This document shows, piece by piece, positions 42,987 to 51,740 of a stretch of DNA of 64,000 nt (positions are counted from its first letter, which is position 1; every line of letters begins with the position of its first letter). The stretch is from contig JAKSRI010000003.1 of assembly GCA_024403695.1 (NCBI GenBank), positions 87,928-151,927 on the forward strand, in the 5' to 3' direction. The notes below the pieces were generated by a model. It searched no databases and was not told the DNA's origin. It saw only the letters and a list, made by a program, of their open reading frames with translations. Source of the stretch: Saccharofermentans sp. (GTDB lineage Bacteria > Bacillota > Clostridia > Saccharofermentanales > Saccharofermentanaceae). Made by a program: the position numbers and the translations under genes.

Positions 42987-43817
42987 ATGAAAAAGTGTCC
43001 AGATTGCGGTATGGTAATTGCTAACCAGGCTATTAGATGCCCAAAGTGTAAATTTGATTTTGCTGAGGCTCCAGATGCAGGTGTTGCAGCAGCTCCAGTA
43101 GCAGCAGCTTCTGCTCCAGCAGCTAGCGTTTCAGTTTCTGCTTCCAAGGGTGGAGTAGGAATTATGCCAATGGTAGATGTAACAGCTGACAACGTAGATG
43201 AACTCTATGCACAGCTCAAAGCAGCTATTGTTAAGAAGAAGGAAGAGTTCGACAGATTTATCGACTGGCTCGAGAATAGAACATCTTGGCTCACAGCTCC
43301 AGCAAGCACAAAGGGTCCTCTCGCATGCGAGAAGGGTCTCCTTATCAGAAGCGTAGCAGTTACAAAGCAGCTCCTTAGAATTAAGGATACAATCATGCCA
43401 CAGCTCGACGAAGAGATTGCTATTATCATGGGTCTCTTCCACGATGTAGGTAAGGTTGGTGTTGAGGGAATGCCATATTATCTCGTAGAGGAGAAGATTT
43501 CCTCTTCAGGATCTGCTCTTGGTCTCTCCTTCAGTTCACGTATTTCATCATCTTCTACAACTACTTCTACTTCATATTCTATTAACCCTAAGCTCGTTAA
43601 TATGCATATCGGTGTTAGAAGCCTTTATCTCGCTTCTCAGTACATCATCTTCTCTGATGATGTTGCACAGGCTATCTGCTATGCAGCTGAGACAGATCTT
43701 CTCGATGGCAACGTAGGACCATACACATTGATCCTTGAGACAGCTATCAAGATGCAAAAGACAATTTATGAGAATGCTGATGCAGTAAATGCTTACAGCT
43801 TTACAGTAATTAAGTAA
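42987..43817 (+). CDS. Zinc-ribbon HD-domain protein
   Basis: A 276-residue protein with an N-terminal zinc ribbon (C4, C7, C18, C21: CPDC...CPKC), an Ala/Pro/Val-rich linker (30-55), and an HD-superfamily domain from about residue 68. The HD pair is in IIMGLFHDVGKVG (H152, D153). The region where a first His ligand is expected reads EKGLLIRSVAV and lacks His, and a Ser/Thr-rich loop (about 168-195) interrupts the domain, so phosphohydrolase activity is uncertain. Ribosome-binding site AGGAGG at 42975-42980; an in-frame ATG at 42888 is unlikely. Codon use is strongly biased (CTC, AAG), as in carB and ribosomal genes, implying high expression. Function unknown. Confidence 0.75.
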   Translation: MKKCPDCGMVIANQAIRCPKCKFDFAEAPDAGVAAAPVAAASAPAASVSVSASKGGVGIMPMVDVTADNVDELYAQLKAAIVKKKEEFDRFIDWLENRTSWLTAPASTKGPLACEKGLLIRSVAVTKQLLRIKDTIMPQLDEEIAIIMGLFHDVGKVGVEGMPYYLVEEKISSSGSALGLSFSSRISSSSTTTSTSYSINPKLVNMHIGVRSLYLASQYIIFSDDVAQAICYAAETDLLDGNVGPYTLILETAIKMQKTIYENADAVNAYSFTVIK

Positions 43818-43847
43818 TTTTATTCTTTCTTTATACTCCATTTCTTT

Positions 43848-43880
43848 CCCCCGCTCGTTATAATATGAGCGGGGGTTCTT
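43848..43880 (+). terminator. Terminator with embedded -10 element
   Basis: A perfect 9-bp stem CCCCCGCTC/GAGCGGGGG with a 10-base loop GTTATAATAT and a short T-rich tail. The loop contains TATAAT (43859-43864), and the 3' arm supplies the G-rich ribosome-binding site for the gene starting at 43885. Confidence 0.75.
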
Positions 43881-43884
43881 TATT

Positions 43885-45270
43885 ATGAACAATACGAGCA
43901 ACTTACATGATGTATTAGAACAATACTGTGAGTCAGATTATCTGGCTATGCATATGCCTGGCCACAAACGTAATCTGGACCTGATTGATAATGCATTCAA
44001 AAATGACATAACAGAAATTGATGGGTTCGATAATCTTAAAAATCCCGATGGCTTGATAAGAAATATTGCCCAGGATGCTGCACGTCTCTGGTCAGCTGAC
44101 GATGCCCTTATCTCAGTTAATGGAAGTACAGGCCTTCTCCTTGCTACTGTTATGGCCCTCTCCTCACTTGGAAAAATATTAATTGCATCTAATTGCCACA
44201 TAAGTGTGTGGCACGGAATCGAGATGGCAGGAGCTGAGGCTTCACTTATTAATCCTGAATCAGACATTCACTTTACCGGCAGGATTAACCCTGCAACTCT
44301 TAAAGTCAAACTAGATGAGGATCCATCCATAAAATCAGTTATCATCACATCCCCAACTTACGAGGGAATGGTATCAGATACTGATTCTATTTATAAAATC
44401 ACTAAGGAAAGGGGCGTTATTCTGGCCGTTGATGAGGCGCATGGTGCTCACTTCGGACTTACCCCTTACTTCCCTGCTTCAGCAACAGCCGACATAGTAA
44501 TAAAAAGCATTCACAAAACTCTCAGTGCCCCAACTCAGACAGCCGTTATGTTGTTTTACGGGAACAGTGCACCTATTAAGCTTGTAACTCACTACAAGAA
44601 CTCTATAGAGAGTTCCAGCCCATCCTATGTGCTTATGAGCGGCATCGATATGGCATTGACCTGCGCCAAGGGCGATCATATGGCTAAATGGGCAAGTGCG
44701 GCGGCAACAGCACGTGAGGAACTACAAGTCCTCAGACACATGTCACTATATGGTTCCGATGACCCTTCCAAATTTGTGATTATCAGTGGCAGCCTCTCAG
44801 GTTACGACCTAGCTGACAAACTACGCCATGATTACCACATAGAAGTTGAGGCCTCATTCCCTAGTTACATCATCGCTATGACAGGCATCGGTGACACCAG
44901 CGAGAGCCTCACAAGATTTGTTTCTGCTCTGCTCGAAATAGACGCGTCTCTAACTAACGCGGACACCACAAACATCGCAGGAACAGCTTTCGTGAACGAG
45001 GGTAAGGTTATTAACGGTAAAACTATAACTGCGGCACTCACTGCAAACCACGACGAAGTGCCACTTTCGGACATCAAGAAGCACGTTGGTCGCACTAGCG
45101 CCGAGTATCTTTTTGCGTATCCCCCAGGAATTCCACTGCTCATTCCTGGCGATATAATCACGTCAGAGGTGGCACAGGATATTACTTCCTTACTTCACAG
45201 CGGACTTCATCTGACAAATGAGCCTCACGGCACCGGAAACGAGTTATTTTTGGTTGACACGAACGCTTAA
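43885..45270 (+). CDS. Orn/Lys/Arg decarboxylase-family PLP enzyme
   Basis: A 461-residue fold-type I decarboxylase of the short form found near recR in Firmicutes (YaaO type). Visible: MHMPGHKRN, DDALISVNGSTGLLLA, ITSPTYEGMVSD, VDEAHGAHFG (Asp for PLP) and KSIHKTLSAPTQTAV (PLP lysine), and a C-terminal segment with YPPGIPLLIPGD. It should decarboxylate lysine, ornithine or arginine to a diamine; the substrate cannot be told apart here. It lacks the N-terminal wing domain of the acid-resistance decarboxylases. The 3' end carries the SCIFF-gene promoter. Confidence 0.9.
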   Translation: MNNTSNLHDVLEQYCESDYLAMHMPGHKRNLDLIDNAFKNDITEIDGFDNLKNPDGLIRNIAQDAARLWSADDALISVNGSTGLLLATVMALSSLGKILIASNCHISVWHGIEMAGAEASLINPESDIHFTGRINPATLKVKLDEDPSIKSVIITSPTYEGMVSDTDSIYKITKERGVILAVDEAHGAHFGLTPYFPASATADIVIKSIHKTLSAPTQTAVMLFYGNSAPIKLVTHYKNSIESSSPSYVLMSGIDMALTCAKGDHMAKWASAAATAREELQVLRHMSLYGSDDPSKFVIISGSLSGYDLADKLRHDYHIEVEASFPSYIIAMTGIGDTSESLTRFVSALLEIDASLTNADTTNIAGTAFVNEGKVINGKTITAALTANHDEVPLSDIKKHVGRTSAEYLFAYPPGIPLLIPGDIITSEVAQDITSLLHSGLHLTNEPHGTGNELFLVDTNA

Positions 45271-45283
45271 GGCTTAGTATAAT
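45254..45283 (+). promoter_or_regulatory. Consensus promoter for the SCIFF peptide gene
   Basis: TTGACA (45254-45259), 18-base spacer, TATAAT (45278-45283), both perfect. The -35 overlaps the last codons of the decarboxylase gene. It indicates strong constitutive transcription of the peptide. Confidence 0.88.
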
Positions 45284-45315
45284 TTCTCTGTATAAATATT
45301 TAAGGGGGCAATGAT

Positions 45316-45462
45316 ATGTCTAGAATTATTACAATCAACACACGTGATTTGAACGCTTCTTCTAAGAACGGCGGTTGCGGTGAGTGCCAGACATCTTGCC
45401 AGTCCGCTTGCAAGACATCCTGTGGCGTAGCTAATCAGTCTTGCGAGAAGGCTGCTAAGTAA
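45316..45462 (+). CDS. scfA: SCIFF ribosomal peptide (six Cys in forty-five residues)
   Basis: A 48-residue peptide, MSRIITINTRDLNASSKNGG and then a Cys-rich C-terminus, with six cysteines at positions 21, 24, 28, 32, 36 and 43. This is the SCIFF precursor found in nearly all Clostridia; its radical-SAM maturase installs thioether (sactipeptide-like) links. GGGGG precedes the ATG. An intergenic terminator separates it from the maturase gene, so peptide mRNA should exceed maturase mRNA. The biological role of SCIFF is not established. Confidence 0.95.
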   Translation: MSRIITINTRDLNASSKNGGCGECQTSCQSACKTSCGVANQSCEKAAK

Positions 45463-45491
45463 TAGCAAATTAAAGACTTGCGGAAGAAATC

Positions 45492-45534
45492 AAGGGTCTC
45501 GTAATCTAGATACCTAGTTTATGAGCCCTTTTTT
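45492..45534 (+). terminator. Attenuating terminator between SCIFF peptide and maturase genes
   Basis: Arms AAGGG(T)CTC and GAGCCCTT with a further AT-rich inner stem and six T. It would reduce transcription into scfB. Confidence 0.75.
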
Positions 45535-45562
45535 CATGCCATAAACAAATAGGAGTTATAAA

Positions 45563-46960
45563 GTGATTCATTGTTTTAAATTTGACGATAAGAATATTGT
45601 TCTCGACGTTTTCTCTGGCTCCATTCACATGGTGGATGAAGTAGCTTATGACATCATCGAGATGTATGAGAATAACAGCCACGAACAGATTATCGAGACA
45701 ATTAAAGCTAAGCACGGTGTTACTGAGGAAGATATCAGAGAGTGCTTTGAAGATATTGAATTATTAAGAGAACAGGGCAAACTCTTTGCACCTGATAAAT
45801 ATGAAGGCATAGCCATCGATCTTAAGAAGAAAAAGTACACTCTTAAGGCGCTTTGCCTTCATGTAGCTCACACATGTAACCTTAACTGCTCTTACTGCTT
45901 TGCTGCACAGGGCAACTTCAATGGTGAGTGTGGTCTTATGAGTTATGAGGTTGGTAAGCGTGCCATAGATTTTCTTATCGAGAATTCCGGCCATCACCAT
46001 AATCTTGATATCGACTTCTTTGGTGGCGAGCCACTTATGAACTGGGAAGTAGTAAAGCAGCTCGTAAAGTACGGCCGTTCCATCGAGAAGGCTGCTAATA
46101 AAAATATCCGTTTTACACTTACAACTAACGGTATTAATCTCGACGATGAAGTTACAGAGTTCTGTAATCAGGAAATGCACAACGTTGTACTCTCACTCGA
46201 CGGACGTAAGGAAGTAAACGATAGATTCCGTGTAAATAAAGCAGGACGCGGCAGCTACGATATTATCGTGCCAAAGTTCCAGGAATTCGTTAAGAAGCGC
46301 GGTAACAGAAGTTACTATATGAGAGGTACATTTACTCACTTTAATACAGATTTTGTAAATGATATCCTTCATATGGCAGACCTTGGATTTAAGGAATTGT
46401 CTATGGAACCTGTTGTAACCTCTCCAGACTCTCCTTCTGCCCTTACAGACGACGATATGCCTATTCTTATGGCTGAGTACGAGAGACTCGCCAGAGAGAT
46501 GATTAAGCGCAATTCTGAGGGTAATGGATTTACTTTCTATCACTATATGCTTGATCTCACATGTGGTCCTTGTATCTACAAGAGAATCTCCGGTTGTGGA
46601 GCAGGAACAGAGTATCTTGCTGTTACACCTTGGGGTGACCTCTACCCTTGCCATCAGTTTGTTAATGACGACCAGTATAAGCTTGGCGATATCTACAACG
46701 GACTTAACGAGAACGGCAAGGAGAAGCGCCATGAGTTTGCTCAGTGCAATGCTTACACAAGAGAAGGCTGTAAGGACTGCTGGGCTAAGCTCTACTGTTC
46801 TGGTGGATGTGCAGCTAATGGTTACCACTCTCAGGGCTCTGTAGCAGGTATTTATGAGTATGGTTGTAAACTCTTCCGCAAGAGAATCGAGTGTGCTCTT
46901 GCAGTTCAGCTCTCAGATGTAAAGCCAGAAGACATCTACGATCCTAAGGCAGAAGCATAA
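45563..46960 (+). CDS. scfB: SCIFF radical-SAM maturase
   Basis: A 465-residue radical-SAM/SPASM enzyme that matures the SCIFF peptide. The N-terminal 80 residues look like the RiPP precursor recognition element. The radical-SAM cluster motif is CNLNCSYC (C105, C109, C112), followed by FFGGEPLMNW. The SPASM part near the C-terminus has CGAGTEYLAVTPWGDLYPC and CKDCWAKLYCSGGC. The start is a GTG with AGGAG 7 bases upstream. Expected oxygen sensitivity agrees with an anaerobic host. Confidence 0.96.
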   Translation: MIHCFKFDDKNIVLDVFSGSIHMVDEVAYDIIEMYENNSHEQIIETIKAKHGVTEEDIRECFEDIELLREQGKLFAPDKYEGIAIDLKKKKYTLKALCLHVAHTCNLNCSYCFAAQGNFNGECGLMSYEVGKRAIDFLIENSGHHHNLDIDFFGGEPLMNWEVVKQLVKYGRSIEKAANKNIRFTLTTNGINLDDEVTEFCNQEMHNVVLSLDGRKEVNDRFRVNKAGRGSYDIIVPKFQEFVKKRGNRSYYMRGTFTHFNTDFVNDILHMADLGFKELSMEPVVTSPDSPSALTDDDMPILMAEYERLAREMIKRNSEGNGFTFYHYMLDLTCGPCIYKRISGCGAGTEYLAVTPWGDLYPCHQFVNDDQYKLGDIYNGLNENGKEKRHEFAQCNAYTREGCKDCWAKLYCSGGCAANGYHSQGSVAGIYEYGCKLFRKRIECALAVQLSDVKPEDIYDPKAEA

Positions 46961-46986
46961 TTAGCTTTATAATTTATCGCATAACA

Positions 46987-47020
46987 AATCCCCGGCTTCG
47001 ACGAAGTCGGGGATTGTTTG
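46987..47020 (+). terminator. Terminator after scfB
   Basis: A 13-14-bp inverted repeat, AATCCCCGGCTTCG pairing with CGAAGTCGGGGATT with one G-T pair, followed by a T-rich tail. It can also work for the minus-strand cyclophilin gene. Confidence 0.85.
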
Positions 47021-47043
47021 TATAAGTCTGAATTAATTGGCAA

Positions 47044-47529
47044 TTAGATCTGAACTGTCATGAGTTCGATAACCTGTGGCTCGAGAGGCTTGTCCATGTA
47101 ATCTGTACGAACAGCAGCAATCTTATCAACTACTTCCATACCCTCGATAACCTTACCAAACGCAGCATACTGACCATCAAGATGTGGAGATGTCTCATGC
47201 ATGATGAAGAACTGGCTTCCTGCTGAGTTAGGGCTCATAGCACGTGCCATGGAAAGAACGCCTCTTGTGTGCTTAAGGTCATTCTGAACACCATTAGAAG
47301 AGAACTCACCCTTAATTGTCCATCCTGGACCACCCATACCTGTTCCATCTGGGCATCCACCCTGAATCATGAAGCCTGGGATAACTCTGTGGAAGATAAG
47401 ACCGTTGTAGAATCCGCTTCCTGCAAGCTTAATAAAATTCTCAACAGAAATAGGTGCGATATCTGGATAAAGTTCAGCCTTAATAACGCCACCATCTGCC
47501 ATTTTAATAGTAACAATAGGATTTGCCAT
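47044..47529 (-). CDS. Peptidyl-prolyl cis-trans isomerase, cyclophilin type
   Basis: A 161-residue cytosolic cyclophilin without signal peptide. Typical motifs: [40 protein letters not shown]. It speeds proline isomerisation during folding. Monocistronic, with a terminator of the upstream SPFH operon before it. Confidence 0.95.
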   Translation of the reverse strand: MANPIVTIKMADGGVIKAELYPDIAPISVENFIKLAGSGFYNGLIFHRVIPGFMIQGGCPDGTGMGGPGWTIKGEFSSNGVQNDLKHTRGVLSMARAMSPNSAGSQFFIMHETSPHLDGQYAAFGKVIEGMEVVDKIAAVRTDYMDKPLEPQVIELMTVQI

Positions 47530-47561
47530 ATTATAAATCCGCCTTTCGTATTGATAACAAA

Positions 47562-47593
47562 TAAAAAGCTCCGAAGCTTATGCCTCGGAGCCT
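47562..47593 (-). terminator. Terminator after the SPFH-protein gene
   Basis: GCTCCGA/TCGGAGC with inner pairing and, on the minus strand, a TTTTTATT tail. Confidence 0.85.
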
Positions 47594-47619
47594 TATTATA
47601 ACACATCTTAATGTTATTC

Positions 47620-48513
47620 TTAGCTCTTCATGATTTCCTTAACAGAAGATGCAAGACCTGCAATACCTGCAATCTCAGAAGGGATGATAATCTTTGTAGC
47701 CTGACCATTAGCCGCCTTCTCAAAAGCCTCAAGGCTTCTCATCTTGATAACTGCCTCATCAGCTCCTACATCCTTAATCATCTGGAGACCCTTAGCTGTA
47801 GCTTCCTGTACTGCGAGGATAGCCTGTGCCTGACCTTCAGCCTCTCTGATAGCAGCTTCCTTCTTAGCCTCAGCACGAAGGATAGCAGACTCCTTCTCAC
47901 CCTCTGCAACACGGATAGCAGCTTCCTTCTGACCTTCAGCGATAAGGATAGACTCTCTCTTCTCACGCTCAGCCTTCATCTGCTTCTCCATGGCTACCTG
48001 AATCTCACGTGGTGGGATAATGTTCTTAAGCTCTACTCTGTTAACCTTGATTCCCCATGGATCTGTTGCCTCATCGAGGATTTCTCTCATCTTAGAGTTG
48101 ATAATATCTCTGGATGTAAGTGTCTGGTCGAGCTCGAGCTCACCAATGATGTTACGAAGTGTTGTAGCTGAGAGATTCTCAATAGCTGTGATTGGACGCT
48201 CAATACCGTATGTAAAGAGCTTAGGATCAACAATCTGATAGAAAAGAACTGTGTCGATCTGCATTGTTACGTTATCCTTTGTGATAACAGCCTGTGGTGC
48301 AAAGTCTGCAACCTTTTCCTTAAGAGAAATCTTACGTGCTACACGATCAATTACTGGCACCTTGATGTGGAAACCTGTATCCCAAGTTGTCTTATAAGCA
48401 CCGAAACGCTCAACGATGTATGTTGTAGCCTGTGGTACTACCTTGATGCATGTTACTGCGAATAATACGATGATTACTGCAATGATAATAATTACTACTG
48501 AAATTGGATCCAT
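47620..48513 (-). CDS. SPFH-domain membrane protein (slipin/QmcA-like)
   Basis: A 297-residue protein: N-terminal helix (residues 4-23), SPFH/PHB domain (about 28-185, including DRVARKISLKEKVADFAPQ), then a coiled coil with repeating EAAIREAEG-type units and a Gly/Ala C-terminus. Such proteins form microdomains that stabilise membrane proteins. It is downstream of an NfeD gene, the standard pairing of SPFH proteins. Confidence 0.93.
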   Translation of the reverse strand: MDPISVVIIIIAVIIVLFAVTCIKVVPQATTYIVERFGAYKTTWDTGFHIKVPVIDRVARKISLKEKVADFAPQAVITKDNVTMQIDTVLFYQIVDPKLFTYGIERPITAIENLSATTLRNIIGELELDQTLTSRDIINSKMREILDEATDPWGIKVNRVELKNIIPPREIQVAMEKQMKAEREKRESILIAEGQKEAAIRVAEGEKESAILRAEAKKEAAIREAEGQAQAILAVQEATAKGLQMIKDVGADEAVIKMRSLEAFEKAANGQATKIIIPSEIAGIAGLASSVKEIMKS

Positions 48514-48537
48514 TTCTATTTCCTCCTATATTCCTTT

Positions 48538-48993
48538 TTAAATTACTTCTACTACTAATTTTACACCTTCCATACGAAGAACCTTAATCTTAGTTCCCTC
48601 CGGAATGTTAATGTCTGCCTTTGCTGACCAAAGCTGTCCTAATACCTTTACCTGACCAACGGCCTCCATAGGATCAATTGCCTTAACTACAATTCCCTCC
48701 TGACCGAGAACTCTGTCTGCGTTAGTTGGCTTAAACTGAAGTGTCTGCTTCTTATCAAGCTGTGGCTTAATCCAGATCATACAAACAATAAAGAACACAA
48801 CTGACACAACAATAAATACTATAAGCTGTACAGATGATGACATGCCAATAAGATCAAGAATCATCGCTACGAAAGAACCGATTGCACACCAGATTGTAGT
48901 AAGTCCGAGTGTGGCAGCCTCAATTATCGCGAATATAATTGTCAGCACGAGCCATAAGGTCCACATATTCTCTACTAAATACGCAATATCCAT
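48538..48993 (-). CDS. NfeD-family membrane protein
   Basis: A 151-residue protein with membrane helices at about 12-31, 36-52 and 56-76 and a C-terminal OB-fold domain (GQEGIVVKAIDPMEAVGQVKV). NfeD1b-type proteins are partners of SPFH proteins, and the SPFH gene is 24 bases downstream. It has its own promoter upstream. Confidence 0.9.
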   Translation of the reverse strand: MDIAYLVENMWTLWLVLTIIFAIIEAATLGLTTIWCAIGSFVAMILDLIGMSSSVQLIVFIVVSVVFFIVCMIWIKPQLDKKQTLQFKPTNADRVLGQEGIVVKAIDPMEAVGQVKVLGQLWSAKADINIPEGTKIKVLRMEGVKLVVEVI

Positions 48994-49026
48994 AAATAAT
49001 TACCTCCCTTCGTATTTTCCATTAAA

Positions 49027-49055
49027 ATTATACCTAGCCCAAAATCCCTTTTCAA
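49027..49055 (-). promoter_or_regulatory. Promoter of the nfeD-SPFH operon
   Basis: On the minus strand TTGAAA (49050-49055), 17-base spacer, TATAAT (49027-49032). Confidence 0.75.
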
Positions 49056-49093
49056 TGAATTGCAATCCGAATTATACAATTCTTAAACATTGC

Positions 49094-49849
49094 TTAAATA
49101 TCTTCTTTATAAAAGACCTTTTCCAGTGTTAAGCCCTCTGGTGGCAATGTTTTTCCGGCAAGTTTACGATCACATGAATCGATAATCATAGGTATATCTG
49201 AAGGAAGAATTTTGCCAATTCCGACATAAAGAAGCGTACCAGCAATAATCCTAACCATGTTATATAGGAATGCCTCGCCTGACACTTCGATTTCGATAAG
49301 ATTCGGGTCATCAGAGGAAACAGTAACCTTAACCGAATGAACGCGTCTCACTGTAGTAGTCTGGCTGCCTCCAGCGGCGCAGAAAGCGGCAAAATCGTGC
49401 TCTCCAGCGAAATGAGCTGCTGCATCCTTCATTTTGTCCACGTCGAGCTTAAACGTCACGTGATGGGCATATCTGGACTTAAGAGGACTTCTTATAGGTC
49501 CAGAGTAAATTCTATAAATGTAAGTCTTACCCAAGGTGTCGAAACGTGCAGAAAAATCATCCCTAACATAAACTGCCTTCTTAACGGCGACATCGGGCGG
49601 CAGAAACGCATTTAGCGCAAATGGCACCTTATCCTCAGGGATAATAAAAGGGACGTCACAGGAACAAACGTGGTGGCGTGCATGCACGCCCGCGTCAGTC
49701 CTGGAACATCCCGTAACTTTTATTTCTTCTTTATAAAGACTGCTTACTGCCTTGTTAATCTCTTCCTGAACAGATCTTCCGTTATTCTGAATCTGGTAAC
49801 CTACAAAATCTGTACCATCGTATTCGCAGACAAGAGCAATCCTTGGCAT
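49094..49849 (-). CDS. truA: tRNA pseudouridine synthase A
   Basis: A 251-residue TruA, which makes pseudouridine at positions 38-40 of tRNA. The catalytic Asp is in GCSRTDAGVHA; YVGYQIQNN-like N-terminus (FVGYQIQNNGRSVQEE) and FLYNMVRIIAG near the C-terminus are typical. It is last in the line rplQ-ecfA-ecfT-glcK-truA; a glucokinase gene is inserted before it, 3 bases away. Confidence 0.96.
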   Translation of the reverse strand: MPRIALVCEYDGTDFVGYQIQNNGRSVQEEINKAVSSLYKEEIKVTGCSRTDAGVHARHHVCSCDVPFIIPEDKVPFALNAFLPPDVAVKKAVYVRDDFSARFDTLGKTYIYRIYSGPIRSPLKSRYAHHVTFKLDVDKMKDAAAHFAGEHDFAAFCAAGGSQTTTVRRVHSVKVTVSSDDPNLIEIEVSGEAFLYNMVRIIAGTLLYVGIGKILPSDIPMIIDSCDRKLAGKTLPPEGLTLEKVFYKEDI

Positions 49850-49852
49850 AAA

Positions 49853-50842
49853 TTATACAGCGCTACTGATTCCGTCGATTCCGTCATCGTCGCAGGACTT
49901 ACCCATCATAGCAGCACCTACGATACCAGCGTCGTTACCCATCTGAGCAAGACGGATTTCTGTCTTCTTAACACCAGGTCCAAAGTAAGATCTGGACATT
50001 GTCTTCTCCTGAAGTGGGATAAGGAGTGGATCACCCTCATTACATACGCCACCACCGATTACGAGAACCTCTGGCATGAATGTGTTAATAGCATTTGCGA
50101 GACCATCTGCAAGATAATCTGTGTACTCATCGATAACCTGCTCAGCAACCTTGTCGCCTCTTCTCATAGCGATGAATGCAGCCTTAGCATTTGGATGACC
50201 CTCTTCAGCGATTACATCCTTAAGGCAGGACTCTGGATGAGCAATGGAAGCTTCCTCTGTCATTCTTGTGAGGGCTGTAGCAGCACCATACTTCTCGAAG
50301 CAACCCTTACGTCCGCATGAGCACTGGAGACCACCAGATACAAGAACTGTATGACCAAACTCAGAACCAGCCTGGTTAAATCCAGAGTAGATTCTGCCGT
50401 TAACGATAACACCAGCACCAATACCAGTACCAAGAGTGATTGTAACGGAATCCTTGCATCCCTTAGCTGCACCAGCTACAGCCTCAGCCATACCTGCGCA
50501 GTTAGCATCATTATCAATATAAACTGGAAGGTCTACAACTTCTCTGATGAGCTTTCTCATTGGAGCCATGTTGAATGGGAGATTATTAGCATAAACAAGA
50601 ACACCTGCGATGTTATCTGGAGTTCCTGGAGAACCGATACCGATTGCCTTAATATCGGAAACCTTCATTCCAGCCTTCTCAATAACAGTAAGAACGAGTG
50701 TACCCATGTCATGGATAATCTCTTCCATAGGACGCTCAGCATTAGTCTTAATGCTCTCCTTGTTAATCATCTTACCTTCACTATCAACTACACCAGCCTT
50801 GATGTTAGTACCACCAAGATCAATGCCTACATAATAAGCCAT
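49853..50842 (-). CDS. glcK: ROK-family glucokinase
   Basis: A 329-residue ROK kinase. The ATP/phosphate motif is YYVGIDLGGTNIKAGVV, the sugar-binding part includes IDNDANCAGMAEAVAG, and the ROK zinc signature is GLQCSCGRKGCFEKYG. It should phosphorylate glucose in the cytosol. It lies between ecfT and truA, where it is not usually found, and the ecfT stop is 88 bases away, so a separate promoter may be present. Strong codon bias. Confidence 0.94.
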   Translation of the reverse strand: MAYYVGIDLGGTNIKAGVVDSEGKMINKESIKTNAERPMEEIIHDMGTLVLTVIEKAGMKVSDIKAIGIGSPGTPDNIAGVLVYANNLPFNMAPMRKLIREVVDLPVYIDNDANCAGMAEAVAGAAKGCKDSVTITLGTGIGAGVIVNGRIYSGFNQAGSEFGHTVLVSGGLQCSCGRKGCFEKYGAATALTRMTEEASIAHPESCLKDVIAEEGHPNAKAAFIAMRRGDKVAEQVIDEYTDYLADGLANAINTFMPEVLVIGGGVCNEGDPLLIPLQEKTMSRSYFGPGVKKTEIRLAQMGNDAGIVGAAMMGKSCDDDGIDGISSAV

Positions 50843-50930
50843 AAAACAGACCTACCTTCCATTAGAATAGTTATTATTTTTCGTCTCTCTCGAAAACAAT
50901 TTATTTTATCATAGAAAAGACAGATTGTCT

Positions 50931-51740
50931 TTACTTGAACACAATGTTAACCACTATGATTGCTGTTGCTCCGAGTGTCAGGATTATTCCCCAGATCACA
51001 TCAAATTTGGTGATAATAAGAGGGTTAAGTTTGGTTCTTCCCTCGCCACCTCTATAACATCTGGCGTCCATAGCAGTAGCCAGTTCCTCTGCTCGTTTAA
51101 AGCTAGAAATAAACAGTGGTATAAGTACTGTAACGTATCCCTTAAGTCTGTTGATTATGGATCCTGTATCGTAATCAGCACCACGTGACTCCTGGGCCTT
51201 CATAATCTTATCCGTCTCGTCCAAAAGTGTTGGTATAAATCTTAAGGCGATGGACATCATCATAGCCATTTCGTGCACTGGCACCTTAATTTTCTTAAGA
51301 GGTCCCATGAGCTTCTCTAAGGCGTCTGACAGCTTGAGTGGAGTGGTTGTCAAAGTCAGCATCACACTGGTAATAAGAATAAGAAATATGAGTCTCACAC
51401 CCATAAATACAGCATTGTGAATTCCACCCTCTGTTATGGTGAGGAATTTCCAGCTCCAAACTTCTTTTCCAGTCTTTATTGTAAAAAGGTTCAAAAGCAC
51501 AATAAAAATAGTAATCGGGATAATTGGCTTAAGCGTGCTAAATATCATCTTAGGAGTCATCTTAGACAGTATAAGCTGAGCCAAAAGAATGACACCAATA
51601 ACAACTAATCCCTGCACAGTGGATACAGAAAAAACTGCCACCATATACACGAGGAATACGATAAGCTTCACTCGTGGATCCATTCTGTGAAAAACAGAAC
51701 CTGTGTCTATATAACGTCCAAGGCTAATATCATTCAGCAT
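50931..51740 (-). CDS. ecfT: Energy-coupling factor transmembrane protein
   Basis: A 269-residue EcfT: N-terminal LGRYIDTGSVFHRMDPRVKLI (typical of group II ECF transporters), several membrane helices, and the coupling helix motifs near ESRGADYDTG (the Ala-Arg-Gly type, here SRG) and DARCYRGG. It couples the ATPases to separate substrate-binding S proteins that import vitamins. Its start overlaps the ecfA gene by 11 bases. Confidence 0.93.
   Translation of the reverse strand: MLNDISLGRYIDTGSVFHRMDPRVKLIVFLVYMVAVFSVSTVQGLVVIGVILLAQLILSKMTPKMIFSTLKPIIPITIFIVLLNLFTIKTGKEVWSWKFLTITEGGIHNAVFMGVRLIFLILITSVMLTLTTTPLKLSDALEKLMGPLKKIKVPVHEMAMMMSIALRFIPTLLDETDKIMKAQESRGADYDTGSIINRLKGYVTVLIPLFISSFKRAEELATAMDARCYRGGEGRTKLNPLIITKFDVIWGIILTLGATAIIVVNIVFK

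Noticed and set aside
50916..50932. AAAGACA/TGTCTTT hairpin at the ecfT stop codon as a terminator
   Set aside because: Only a 7-bp AU-rich stem with a 3-base loop, no firm T-tract; too weak to call.
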